Shown here: in pieces, positions 49,109-60,180 of the stretch
Position numbering within the stretch: the stretch's first letter is position 1
Layout: each line of letters opens with the position of its first letter
The notes under the pieces: model-generated
What the model saw: the letters and a program-made list of their open reading frames with translations, nothing else
Database searches by the model: none
Told to the model about the DNA's origin: nothing
Origin: Sympetrum striolatum
Taxonomy: Eukaryota; Arthropoda; Insecta; Odonata; Libellulidae
Direction of reading: 5' to 3'
Length of the DNA: 64,000 bases
Assembly: GCA_947579665.1 (NCBI GenBank)
Contig: OX388341.1
Coordinates: 26,483,147 to 26,547,146 of the forward strand
Translations under genes and position numbers: made by a program

Positions 49109-52100
49109 ACATTATTTTTCTCAAAGAAATTTATTCCCTAATTCTAGCATTGACGATGCGAAAGCATAACTGCAGTGTTTTTTCTGGAGTATCTGACAAA
49201 CAAGCGCCTTCAATGTTTACGCTCATCCAGAAATAGACTGTTATTCCTTGCAAAATTTTGATAGATTCCTTTCATTAAAATCCGTATTCATTTGAATACA
49301 TTAGCATGGATTGATTTGATGGTGTGTAAACAGGTTTATAACTAGCGGGTTGATTTCCCCGCTTTATTTTTGCAGGGTGATGAGTAATTACCGGGTAGAT
49401 TGTATTTTTGTGCTCCTCCGGGCTTTTTTCCCTCCGTTCTTTCGTTCGTTTGCCGCGAATAAATTTGCGGAACAGAATTTCAAAAAGGTCATTACGAACG
49501 ATCCTACTACAAACAGCGGGTACTCTGGTCGGAATTGACTCTCCGATGGCATTCCGCAACCTGTCTTTTTTGAAACATCCGGTGGGATATATAGGATTCA
49601 AATTTATGCCAACGCTTTCACACTGTTTGAATTATAGATCATAAAAAATTGAGCGAATGATTCTCTCAAAGAATGATCCCAGTTGGTAGACATTGCGCTT
49701 TGGTGCAAGCGTAATTAAAGTGATCTAACTAAATGGTTTGGACTAAAATGAGTTCATGTTTTAAATAAGCTAGTGTTTGTTACTTTATTCATCTCAAGCC
49801 CGATTGGCTGGAAAAGAGAATTTTCTCTAAAACGATATTACGTTGTTCCAAGAAATCTATGATAACATAATTGCTTCTGTGATCTATTTTGCCTTGGCTT
49901 ATTCGTGTTGTCTAAAAAAATCAGTAGCCTAATATAGAATAAATATATCATATATTTTGAATTTTACAGATTTTGGAGGATAGTTCACATTTAAAGAGTT
50001 TGTGGAGGTCAAAAGAAACGCATTTTAACCCTCGGTGAATATTTAACGTTCCTTGGTGGCTCTTGCGAAACTCATTCCTCGTTCTGAAAATTTGTTTCTT
50101 TTTTGGAATTTTGAAGCACCTCATCGTTTCGTCGTAAATTATTTTTTTTGTCTCCCTTAGCAGCCACTAATTGATATTTTCCGGTTCAAGGCATGTATTC
50201 ATTTAAATTCATAGTTTCCAGTTGAATAATCTAATTGAGTTTCCTTGTGATTAATTTCCAACTTATTTATCATCCGTATATTCCGATGTTTATGACCTTA
50301 CAGTTTACCCCTCTTCCCGATTGATATCTCTCCCCCAAGTTTAATTCTCGTTTCGGGGTTCTAAATCGACAGATTTTTATCTTATCACCATCCTCATACC
50401 TCACCCCTTATCTTATCTCCTCTTCGATAGTATTTTCTTTCAGCACAATCATCAAAAATTCGCCGGGGTAAAGTTGCTGCAATTGAATTTCCACCGTCAG
50501 GATGCGCTTCTGAACCCTAAAGATAGCGAACGACGAATCTATCAAATCTTAAAAAAAAAGCCTCATTTCATTCAGGGCTCGCGTCGCACTTTCCAACGGA
50601 ATTCCGCAAGCGTTGTTTTCGTTCGATAGAGGGCATTTTTTCCACGGGTCCGTAAAAAAATAAGCCGGAATAGGTAAATGCCATGACAAATGGGATCCAT
50701 ACAGCTTTCAAGCTCACGTGGTCCCCGTGACACATTGCCCTCTTGCCCATTCCATCCTCGACTCCTTGGGCGTCCCCCCTCCGTCTAATCAGTCATTCCC
50801 GCCACTCCCATCCACCCTCCCATGCATCTTCTTTGTTCCTCCCCATCCACTTCCATCCCCCTTCATCCCATATCCCCACTTTTAATCTTGCTCTTTTTAC
50901 CCCGTCCCCCCCTTTGTCTCACTGGGCCTCTCTTCTGGTCGCATTGGCCTCACGTGCTGCATGCGAGTCGCGCGTGCTAATCTGCAGTTGGGAGGACGCA
51001 CTGGGAGGGAGGCGCGGGTTGCGACCGTCGTCGACGCCGGCTGCGGGTCATCATGACCTTCTCGTAAACAACCTGTCTTTCCCTCCTTTCCTGCCCTTCT
51101 TCTGCTGCGTGCCGCGAATCCAAAAGAGTGGGAGCCATCCTTTTTTTTGTCCAGAGGAAAATAACCCCGTTGCCCAATAAGAATGGCTCGTGTTGATGTT
51201 CGGGGTTTGGCTTTCTAGGACGGATTTACATTCCTACGGAGTTTACGCCACGGTATACCTGAACAGTTTTTTGGTGCGATAAAGGTCATTCCGAGAAATT
51301 TAATCGAAGCAGTACGTGCATGTTGTTTTTCTGAGCCTTCAAGATCTCAGTCCATGCAAATTAAAATTCAAGGGATAGCAGCCGTTGAAATTTTAAATAC
51401 TTATCGTCAAAACCTTATCATGAGTCAGTTCTGCGTACATGGATATTTTTGTATTATTCCCTCTTATTATCCAACATTCACCAAGGGCTTCGACAGTCAT
51501 TATTTGAAAGCAAGCCTTATCATATTCAGATTATCCAGGGAAGATTATTTGATAAAAATGTCGTCCTCTTAAATTATCTACATTTATTATGGAAAATAAG
51601 GCAGCATTTTGGATACCCTAAATTAATATTTGATGGACACACGTGTGATCGTGATATATACGCTGAATATGCATAGAATGAATAAACTCGAGGAGAAAGA
51701 AAATTTCATTTTTTAGATTGCTTTCACGCAAAGAAGAGTTATTATCGAAGAGTCCAATCAATGCCCGAAGCATCTCTCGCTATTTCCCCGTAGACATTTG
51801 ACCTTTCCTGAACTCTACTTCATTTTCGCCGATGCTCATGAGCCCGTAACAAACGGATATCGCTGCTGAAGGTCGTGCGAAAGTTATCCCTTTTTATTCA
51901 TAAGTTTTTCGGCGGAAAATTATATTTTCGGTTCGGCGAATAGAATTGGACGAAAATTGCCAGGGCCTGTTTTAGGCCTGAAAATTCGAAAAAAATATCC
52001 GATTTATATCTGCATAATTACCCCGGTGACAACGTTTTACCCGACATCAATCCAAAACACTCTCATCAGCCAGGGCGGTGAAACAAAAACGACGCGGAGT

Positions 52101-54130
52101 TTAAATCGAAAAAATCGCCCTTCGCTTTAATTCGGGCGGAAAACTCGCAGGTAAACACTCGATTAAAATTGAAGCAATTTACCTCCGAGTAATGTCATAA
52201 CTGCAAGGTAACGCGGCGGCCAATCAACACAAAGTCCGTGGACATAAGGCCCGTAATTTCAACTTCATTTCGCTCTCTTTATTCCGTGCACCAACATTTC
52301 ATCTCCCGTCCCTCTCCGCAATTACACTGCCCTCGGCTGGATAAGCAACGAAGGAAGGGTGCTCGGACGTCCGCCGGGGAATGGAGGCGGACCTCGGAAG
52401 GTTATATTGGGTATACGAGCCCGGAAACATCCTCTCCGTGTTTGCGCGCTCCCCGATCGGCGTTCGCAGCACTTTGAAAAACATTTCCGTTATTGCAATT
52501 GTGTTTCCCCAAAAAAATCGAATTGGCGTTTCGGACCCGAGAGCAAGACGCCCAGGGAAGCGTGTGACGCGGTGGATGTTGTAACGTCCTACGCGGTCCC
52601 CGTATTTTTCGCCCACCTTATTTATTTTCGCAAAAAGAAACAGCCCGCGTTCCCCAAACAGACGTTTCTCAAACGTCACAGCAAATTATTCGAGGCGGAA
52701 TTCTCCCTCCCCCCGCCGCAAACGTACACTCCACCCCTTCCCGCGAAACCAGTACCCGACGAATGTTTACAAATCGAATTAGCATTAACGGTTCAGCAAT
52801 TCTTTTTTCGAAGTCAAACAAACCGTTTGTGATTGGAAAGGCGCCCTGGTGTTTAGGCCCGCGCAAGTTCGTCAGGCGGAGCGTGACAACTTTTCAATTG
52901 AAATAAATTGGTTTCACGCTGTTTGACAGGGCAATACTAACTCTAATTGCCCAAAGCGAGTGACTTAGGCGAAATATTACGTCGGCGATGAAAATCGCGA
53001 GCGAATTCACGCGACGTGCATAAGCGTGCGTCTACAAAAGGGAGGATAACGACGCATATTTTATTTACGAGGGTAATTTGCCTTTGTTTGCGTCCGGACG
53101 TGGTAGTGCTGTCCATTCCAATTTTATTTCGCGAGCGGTTCGCCTAAGTAATTCTCCGAACAGAGGTTCTTCCCCTTTTTTCGTCCCCGCGGAATAAATC
53201 ACTGCCGTTCTTGACGTCGTACACAATCTCTCCCAAAGCTCGGGGAAGTCGGTTTAAGAGGTTTTTTTAAAGAAGCGAGTGTCTACGCTCCAGTTTCTTA
53301 GAAATGCCGTTTTCACAAAGGATAAACACGGATACGATGGGAGATGGCGTTTATGACTCGTGCGCACAAAAGGAGAGGGAATAAGGTCGCGTAAGCAATG
53401 GGTTTGAGCGAAAGTCGGGTAAGCAGACGGAGTGCAGATTTAACAGTGATGCGGATTGAAGGAAAGAACAGGGTATTGCTCTCTTCTGGATAAATCACTC
53501 AAATATTGTTATCAGATTATATCATTTCTTCTGCTTAAAGATTATCAACAATAATTAGAGTGAAGGGATGCTCAATTTCCGTCCTGATTAAGATGTCAGA
53601 TGTTGAAGAAAATATCTTCGGGTAGCCAATTAGATACCGTCTTTACCTTTATTGAAAGCAATCTCTGGTTTGATTCCCGGTGGGGGTCGAATTTTCTAGA
53701 TAGTGGTTGGTAGTAAAACAAAACCGGCAGCGAGGATTAACGTCGAAACTAAATTCCTTATCATCGCCATTATTAATCAGAAATCATCGATCGACCATGT
53801 CGATGGATGGTAAGAACTCGAGAAAGAATAAGGTAAAAATTGAGTAAGCTAATGTCCCGAATCACCCTACACGACGGGCAGTTTTTAGATTATTTGATAA
53901 ATAAAAACCCAGTGTATTAAAACATTTTGATTTTTAAAAGTACTTAACGCTATAATATTTATTTCGGTGGAATATTTTATCTCGTCTCTTAAAAGCGCTA
54001 TTGCGTCAAAATATTACTTCCACGTAAGTAATTTCGAAGAAACACAATTACATTCCACATAATGAATATTTTTTGTATTTTATTAAAAATGAATAAAGTA
54101 TGAAGTAATATTTAATATATGTTTGATATA
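49109..54130. other. Downstream intron, part 1
   Basis: No second RRM2 exon (expected to begin with AG and encode EDRKLFVGML) is visible. It contains a C/T-rich plus CpG-rich block at 50.74-51.06 kb and a GC-mixed, non-repetitive, conserved-element-like stretch at 51.85-53.3 kb with overlapping ORFs in several frames. Confidence 0.5.
53616..53692 (+). mobile_element. Possible tRNA-derived SINE head (decayed)
   Basis: tagccaattaga at 53623 fits Pol III box A (TRGCNNANNNGG) except at its last base. ggtttgattcc at 53667 fits box B (GGTTCGANTCC) with one mismatch. Their starts are 44 nt apart, as in tRNAs. The acceptor stems do not pair, so this is not a functional tRNA; a SINE or tRNA relic is likelier. 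No poly-A tail or target duplication was identified. Confidence 0.35.
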
Positions 54131-54166
54131 ATTTTTCGCTCCCTGTTTCTTTGCTCAGGTAATTAA
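54131..54166 (+). other. Candidate recursive splice (ratchet) site
   Basis: The tract ttttcgctccctgtttcttt leads into gctcag|gtaatt, with the junction at 54158/54159. It has one of the best pyrimidine tracts in the window and sits on the sense strand, about 5 kb into the intron downstream of the CELF-like exon. The +5 position of the donor is not G. Function is inferred from layout only. Confidence 0.38.
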
Positions 54167-54299
54167 TACAAGCGTATGAAACACAGCTTTTACGAAAACT
54201 CCTATTTCTCAGAATATTACCCATGTCATATAGCACATGAGCTGATTTTGTTACCTATATGAAATATCATCCGCTATTTCGTAGAAGAATACATAAGAA

Positions 54300-57200
54300 C
54301 GGAAGAATAAATTAGCTATTTTACACATATGCGAGATATTTGTCACGCAAACTTCCATTCCGAATCAGTTGTCCGAACATTTTCCACGTAGAGACCGCGA
54401 ATAAACGGAAATTTATCTGTGCCATCCACCGAATAATTCCTTCTCCTCTATAACTCTTTCTCGATAGGAAACGCACGGTACGTTCCCCTACGCCGAATGA
54501 ATTTTAGAAACAAAACGCCCATTTCCGCTTTCAGGAGTTCACCGGGAGGAAACGTTCGGAGGCTTCTCTTTGACATCGTTCTCAAGCGTAATTAATTGCG
54601 TATATCCAACGGAAATGACAAAAAAATGTATCCCCTTTTTTATTCCCGGTGACAGTTAGCCTAGCGTGCGAGTAGCAAACGATTGTCCCAGAACCTTTTG
54701 ACGTGTGCGCGAAATCGGGTCCTCGACACCGTGGGCGTCGCATTCGCCCGTGGGTGAAAGGCGGCCCTCCCGCCATCTTCGAATTCCCCGATCGCACACA
54801 CGAAGAGCACCGAGAACAAATAAACAGCCGAAACGCCCGTAACTTTCCCACGAACGAATTGCGCCAGGTGTTTCAATAACAGGGGACGCGAGTCAAGGCA
54901 CGCTCGGCCGAGCGCACGCTCACCACGTCCTCGATCGCGCGCTCGCTCGTGAGCGGCGCGGCGGCGAGCACGTCTTCGACGCCTGGCAGCTCTCGGACAT
55001 CCCCCCCACTCCTGATGACACTCTCCGAAAGAAACTTTATTCCCCCGTTCTCTCCGCTCCTGACGTTTGTCGGCTGTTCCACCCGCGAACCTTTTATTCC
55101 TCGCTCGTTTTTGCAGAATTTTTAGGGCGCGGGATTCGGGACGCCAAATACGCCCGCTTTGAAAAGCCGCTGCAAAACGAATGAGACCGAACGTCACCCA
55201 TTTGACGGTGGACGTATTGGATTGCCCGCCTCGCGCGACGGTTCAATCCGAGGTAGCAGAAAGAGATGAGAGGCGAAAAATCGACGGAAATTTCCCGTGT
55301 TACGAGTTGACAGGGGCAAAAACAACGGCGGTGTGTGTGTCTAGCGAAATGTGTATTTCTGAAAATTCGGTCCGGCGTTTCGGCCGCGCCAAGAGCGGGG
55401 GAATCCGTGTCAGTACGAGTTACGCGTGCAGGAATTGGGATAGAAATTCATTCTTGATTCAAAGCTACAAAATAGCACGGAGGGATATAAAATCAAAGCC
55501 AGTTAAGGAAAGAATGCCCGATAAAGATGTCAGAAAGTATTGTTCAGAGTCGGTGGTAATCGATTCCAGCAGGTTGTCTCTCCGGGAAGAATTTTTTTCG
55601 TAATTTGTTCCCCTTGGTAGATATACGGAAGTGTTTTAGCAATCGATGTTCTTTGCGTAGTAAAATCTTGAAATAAAAATATAACATGGACATCTAATGT
55701 TAAATCCAACTTCAATCAGTAAGTGGAAATAAAATAAAGGAAATAAGCATAGAAATAAATTATTTTAAATTTTACTTTATTTTCGTAGAGATAAATTGTT
55801 CTGTTAAGATGATACTGTTACAAAAATAGTTGAAAATTTAAAAATTAAATCTTAAATAAAATCTTGATTCTGTGAGAAAATAGTCTCTTCACATACATAA
55901 GCGGTAAAAAATACAATGCTATTATTTTCTACCGTGCATCCTTTATTGTAATTCTGTAAAACGTGTTTTAAAGCATTCGTATTCTTCTCTGAGTGTATCG
56001 CCGATTTTTTCTGCGGGCGGATTTAAAGCCGAAGGGTTAGAAAGTTCCTATTTTTTAAACAGAGTTGTGATTCGCCGAAGTATTAAAGGAAGCTAGAGCT
56101 AGACACTCACCAGTAATTAAAGTAAGACCTTATCCTATGTAATTAAAGTAAGACCTAAGGTTATCGTTACTTATCCAGTAACATAATCATCTCCGGTGGT
56201 CAACTGCCATAGTTAAATTCCCCTGTTGTCGGTTGTTTGCCTTTTGCGATGCTTCCGGATCGTTCTTCGTCCCTCCACCGAGATAACTTAAAAATATAAT
56301 TCCGTTCATCAGCGTAACGACGTGGACAACTTTGTTGGGCCTCCCATTATCAACTCGTCATTCATATTGACTCGTTGAATGCGTAAACGCGGGAAGGTCG
56401 GGCGAGTGCGAAACAAATGCAAACACATTCCTTCTCCCGGACTCCAATTAATAAAATAAACGCGAAAGCTATCAAAAATGAAGGGAAGAAATGAGCCGAA
56501 AATGGATGCGGGAAGCATTTGAATATCTAATCGACGGCCATAATTATTACAGGCGACAGTGGGTGTAGTCAATTTACGGGCTTCCGAGGAAAGGGGAGAG
56601 ATAGAGTGTAAAGATATCGAGGTGATGCTTACCTAAAACATGCGGCCCACGCCTCGCGACAGATTTACGACTTTTTACCACCATTTTAACGAAAAATATT
56701 CGTAAACGTGTGAACATTTCGCCATTAAGTTGCCTCATAAAAACGTGATTCTCTTATTTTGGAGGGATTGTATCGATTAGAGAGTAAAAATTTAAATGTA
56801 GGCTTTTTCTATCGCTGGCAAATTCTGCTGAGCTTAAAGTATTTCGGGAAGTATATCAGTGTCAGTGCTTAAAATTGTCCCCTTCTTCAAGCACATCTGA
56901 TATTTTACGACCAATCTTCCCGCTAATGCAAGAATTTTGTCATTTTCACGGTCTTTGTAGTGCGGCTGATTTTATGAGGAAAAGGGCACTTTTAGATGAC
57001 GCCGAAGTCGTAGCTCAAGATGTTACAGTAGGCGATGGAGTGGCACCATTATGTAGCGTTATTTATAATATACGTGAGATATTTTTCGTGAAAAATGGTA
57101 TGAAATCTTTTCCCATTCATTTCTTAATCGTATATCGTCCCTTACTTATAGCGATAGAAGGTTAAATATATAGGTAACTGCAATTTATTCTCCTTAAAAA

Positions 57201-57660
57201 CTATCGATCTGATAAAGTCTTGTCAAGGATTTTATGCAGATTTAAAAAATAACAAGTGGATGAATTGAACTTTTCTTGATTATTAATAAATAAAATGAGT
57301 AAATAGAATGAGGACATGCATCTTCTCGAAACAAATTTTTCTCAGAATTTTAACTCGCGAGATAAATTTTATAAGATATCTTTAGTTGTTACATTGTAAA
57401 ATCTTAAAAATAATATAAAAGTGATATGTTATTCAGTTCAATAAAACTATTAATATCAAGCTACTTTTAATAAAAGACGATTAATCTTCGATTTTCGTTA
57501 AGATGTGAACAGCTAATCCCGGTTTGGTAACTTTGGAACGGATCCTGAAGTACTCTCTCTTAAATTAAGGTTTTTTTACAGAAAATGTGGGCAAAATATT
57601 TTGCATTTGCTAATTGCGTAGTTTTACATCAAGCAATGATAGTATTCTATACAGAAATTA
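54300..57660. other. Downstream intron, part 2, with a CpG-rich island at 54.65-55.3 kb
   Basis: The island holds a 178-codon minus frame (54661-55197) rich in Arg/Ala and a 140-codon + frame (55181-55603). Neither is recognised and both fit GC-driven openness. The flanks are AT-rich. A 96-codon frame at 56875-57165 begins at TTG, not ATG. Confidence 0.4.
56113..56156 (+). repeat. 26-bp-period tandem repeat carrying TAATTA
   Basis: gtaattaaagtaagacct occurs at 56113-56130 and identically at 56139-56156. Each unit holds a TAATTA homeodomain core. Confidence 0.85.
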
Positions 57661-57717
57661 TCCTAATTCCTCCTGTAGCTGAACCAACGCCGTAGTGAAT
57701 CTAGAATCACGTATCAG

Positions 57718-57741
57718 TAATTAGGAGGGGACTCCTAATTA
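57718..57741. repeat. 10-bp-stem hairpin built on TAATTA
   Basis: taattaggag and ctcctaatta are perfect inverse complements around ggga. Each arm carries a TAATTA homeodomain core. It sits just 5' of the CpG-rich 57.75-58.3 kb segment, so it may be a paired homeodomain site. Confidence 0.6.
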
Positions 57742-58080
57742 GCCCTATCCTCCACCGCTCCGAGACCGAATCGCACGACTAAAATCAGAGTGTGCGTCCC
57801 GCAGAATAGAACTGTTTCCCTTTATTAAACCGCCCTCGTCCCTTCTCCACTGCCCTTCATTTCCTTCAATATTCCCGGAGCACTCAGTCCCAACTTTAAG
57901 TCTTTCGCTCACTCGTTCCGAAAGCCCTCATTTTACCCACGCACGCGACTGTTGGGGACCGGGATAATAGAAACAGCATCTAGGGGTTGATAGAATCGCG
58001 CAGCCCGGGCCTCTCTTCCCCATTAGCACGGAGGGTGTTCACCCCTTCTCTCCCCCCACCCCGACACCCTCATTTGAGCA

Positions 58081-58280
58081 GCTGCGTTATTTAAATCGCG
58101 CATAACACGTCACGTCCGGTACACTCGCCTGGGATTCATTCCTCGCCTTCCGATTGAATCATGGCGTCGGCCGCTCCTTTGGGACCGTGGGGCCGTTATG
58201 TCAGCTACACTGCCCGCGGTCCGCCCGCATCGAATAGCCACGGGGCGCCCGAGGAAGGAATCCCAACACGACGCCCCGCC
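58081..58280 (+). promoter_or_regulatory. Candidate promoter with downstream ATG
   Basis: ttatttaaat at 58087, an initiator TCATTC at 58136-58141 and an ATG at 58161 lie in a CpG-rich patch. CGTCG stands at the +28 DPE position for a start at 58138 (4 of 5). The open frame from 58161 begins MASAAPLGPWGRYVSY and runs 158 codons, but its second half is low-complexity pyrimidine-rich sequence and no donor is obvious. The TATA-like element is about 20 bp too far upstream. Function is unproven. Confidence 0.2.
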
Positions 58281-58284
58281 CACA

Positions 58285-60180
58285 GACGCCTGCAGGAGAA
58301 ATATCTTCCCTCTCTCCCCCTCTCTCTCTTCATTTCCATCTCCATTCCGCTAATTTTATTTCCATCCTTAACTTCTTATTCATCTGTCCGCTCTCTTCTG
58401 TTTATTTTCGCGACGTGCCCGTTCCCTCCAGTTCTCCCCGTTAACTTACTTCGTATAATTCCCCAGTTCTCACGGAATACATTCTTCTTCACTCTATTCT
58501 TCTCGTTATGCTTTCCACCCCCTCGGCTCTTTCGAGATTCACGCGCTTATTTTCATCTCTTAACAGTTCTCGTCCGTGGAGGAGGCGCTGCAACTATATT
58601 TCTCTTAGTAACGTGCAGAAATGCGAACTTTTGTTGAGATAAATTCTTTCCTCTCTTATTTTTTCCGTAGCTATCATGGTTTCTCTTAGTAGGGCTTTAA
58701 TCTGGGCCCTTCGCTATTTCTATAACCGTTTGCAACGCGGTACAGAACCCTGACAGAGACAGCTTTTGTAGAGTTTTTATAGTTCTGAATCATTAACAGC
58801 CATGTTAAACCATACTCCCTCTTATTCAAGAAATTATTTCAAGCATTTATGTCAAACATCAAATTTATAAATATTCTTCTTCCTCTATCAATACTTCTCT
58901 CACTCCCTTACGTCCACTTCCAACCAAATGCCTATTTGTTCTCCTTCCGGTTGTTATACAATGACTTCATGCTGACCGAGACTGCTCGAGAGGTGACACA
59001 CATCAACGCAACTCATTCTCTAAGCCCTACTTTCAATAGAATCCTCCAAATACTCGTATTCCCATTTCCATGCTATCTTCTGATCTTGTCCCCTCTAATC
59101 TGCATCCCTTTCACTCTTCATCTCTACTTCACCGACTGCACTTCTCGTACCATTACTCTTGCCTCATCTACCTTCACCCCCTAAGTACCTTCTTACCCCC
59201 TGACATATCTCCACTGCCATTACGCATTACCGAATCTCTAGAGCTACTCCCATGCATCCTCATATCACTCCTAAGGAGTACTTCTATATACCCCTATTGA
59301 GCTCTCCACCATTCCAGTAGCCCTATCCTTCCTGTCCCCCTTCTCATTCATATTTCCTTTACGTTTACCCTTCACTTTCTCCACCCTTATCTCTGCCAAC
59401 CCACTTCAACTTCCTCCGAGATATTGTTTCATTTTTCCTCCACCCACACTAATGCTCTTTCACGTATCTTTCCAATTTCCCACAACTCCACTTTTTTCCA
59501 ATCTCCTCGGCTCCCCGCCCGTCCGCATATTCCTCGCGCTTCTAAATCCACCCTCTTTCTGATCCACCCTCTTTCTGATCCACCCCCTCCTGATCCACCC
59601 CGCTCTCTCGATCCATTATCCCACCATTCCTAACCTAAACCCTTCTCTCTTCCGAAACTCCATTTCCCAATACCTCGATCGCCCCACCCCCGCCCAATAA
59701 TTCTCCCCATAATCCTTCCTGCCCAATCCTGATCCATCTCCCCCTCGCCAGCATCCCTAATCCACGTCTTAATTCCCTCTTATATTTTCCCGTATCTTAC
59801 GTCAACCGCATTATCTTTTCCGTCCTTAACTCCATTTGGGAATGCTATCACGATATCTGGGATTCCGCCGCGGGGGTATTCCCCCGAGGGACGGGAGAAC
59901 CCTCGTTCGACTCTCTTTTATGACGGGGGGCAATTATGAGGGACTTCTCGGAAGCGGTGGAGCAAAAATGAATTTTTAAAACGACAGCTTCAAAAGGCTC
60001 GAGTGAAACTACGCGTGGCTTTTTCGGATGATGTCCCAAATGAGTTTTTCCAGCATATCATCACCTCCATTCCGGATTGAAGGGTATCAGTATGAAATGA
60101 CCGTAGAGGCACATGAAATGGACATAAATATATCTTTATGGCAGAAATGATGATGTTCACTGAATTTCCTACTCCCAACG
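58285..60180 (+). other. Longest C/T-rich block (about 58.85-59.83 kb)
   Basis: Roughly 1 kb of + strand dominated by C and T with words such as ccctc, ccacc and ttcc, including the 16-bp minisatellite. ORFs are low complexity. Ends in a small GC hairpin (cggggg / cccccg) near 59.87-59.89 kb. Confidence 0.6.
59548..59594 (+). repeat. 16-bp minisatellite, three units
   Basis: ccaccctctttctgat is present twice, exactly, followed by a 15-nt variant ccaccccctcctgat. It lies inside the C/T-rich block at 58.85-59.83 kb, which suggests such blocks grow partly by slippage. Confidence 0.85.

Noticed and set aside
54661..55603. 178-codon minus and 140-codon + frames
   Set aside because: They are in a CpG-rich island and Arg/Ala-rich on one strand. 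There is no recognisable motif, so openness is explained by GC content.
56875..57165. 96-codon + frame
   Set aside because: Begins at TTG and shows no family motif. Chance length is plausible.
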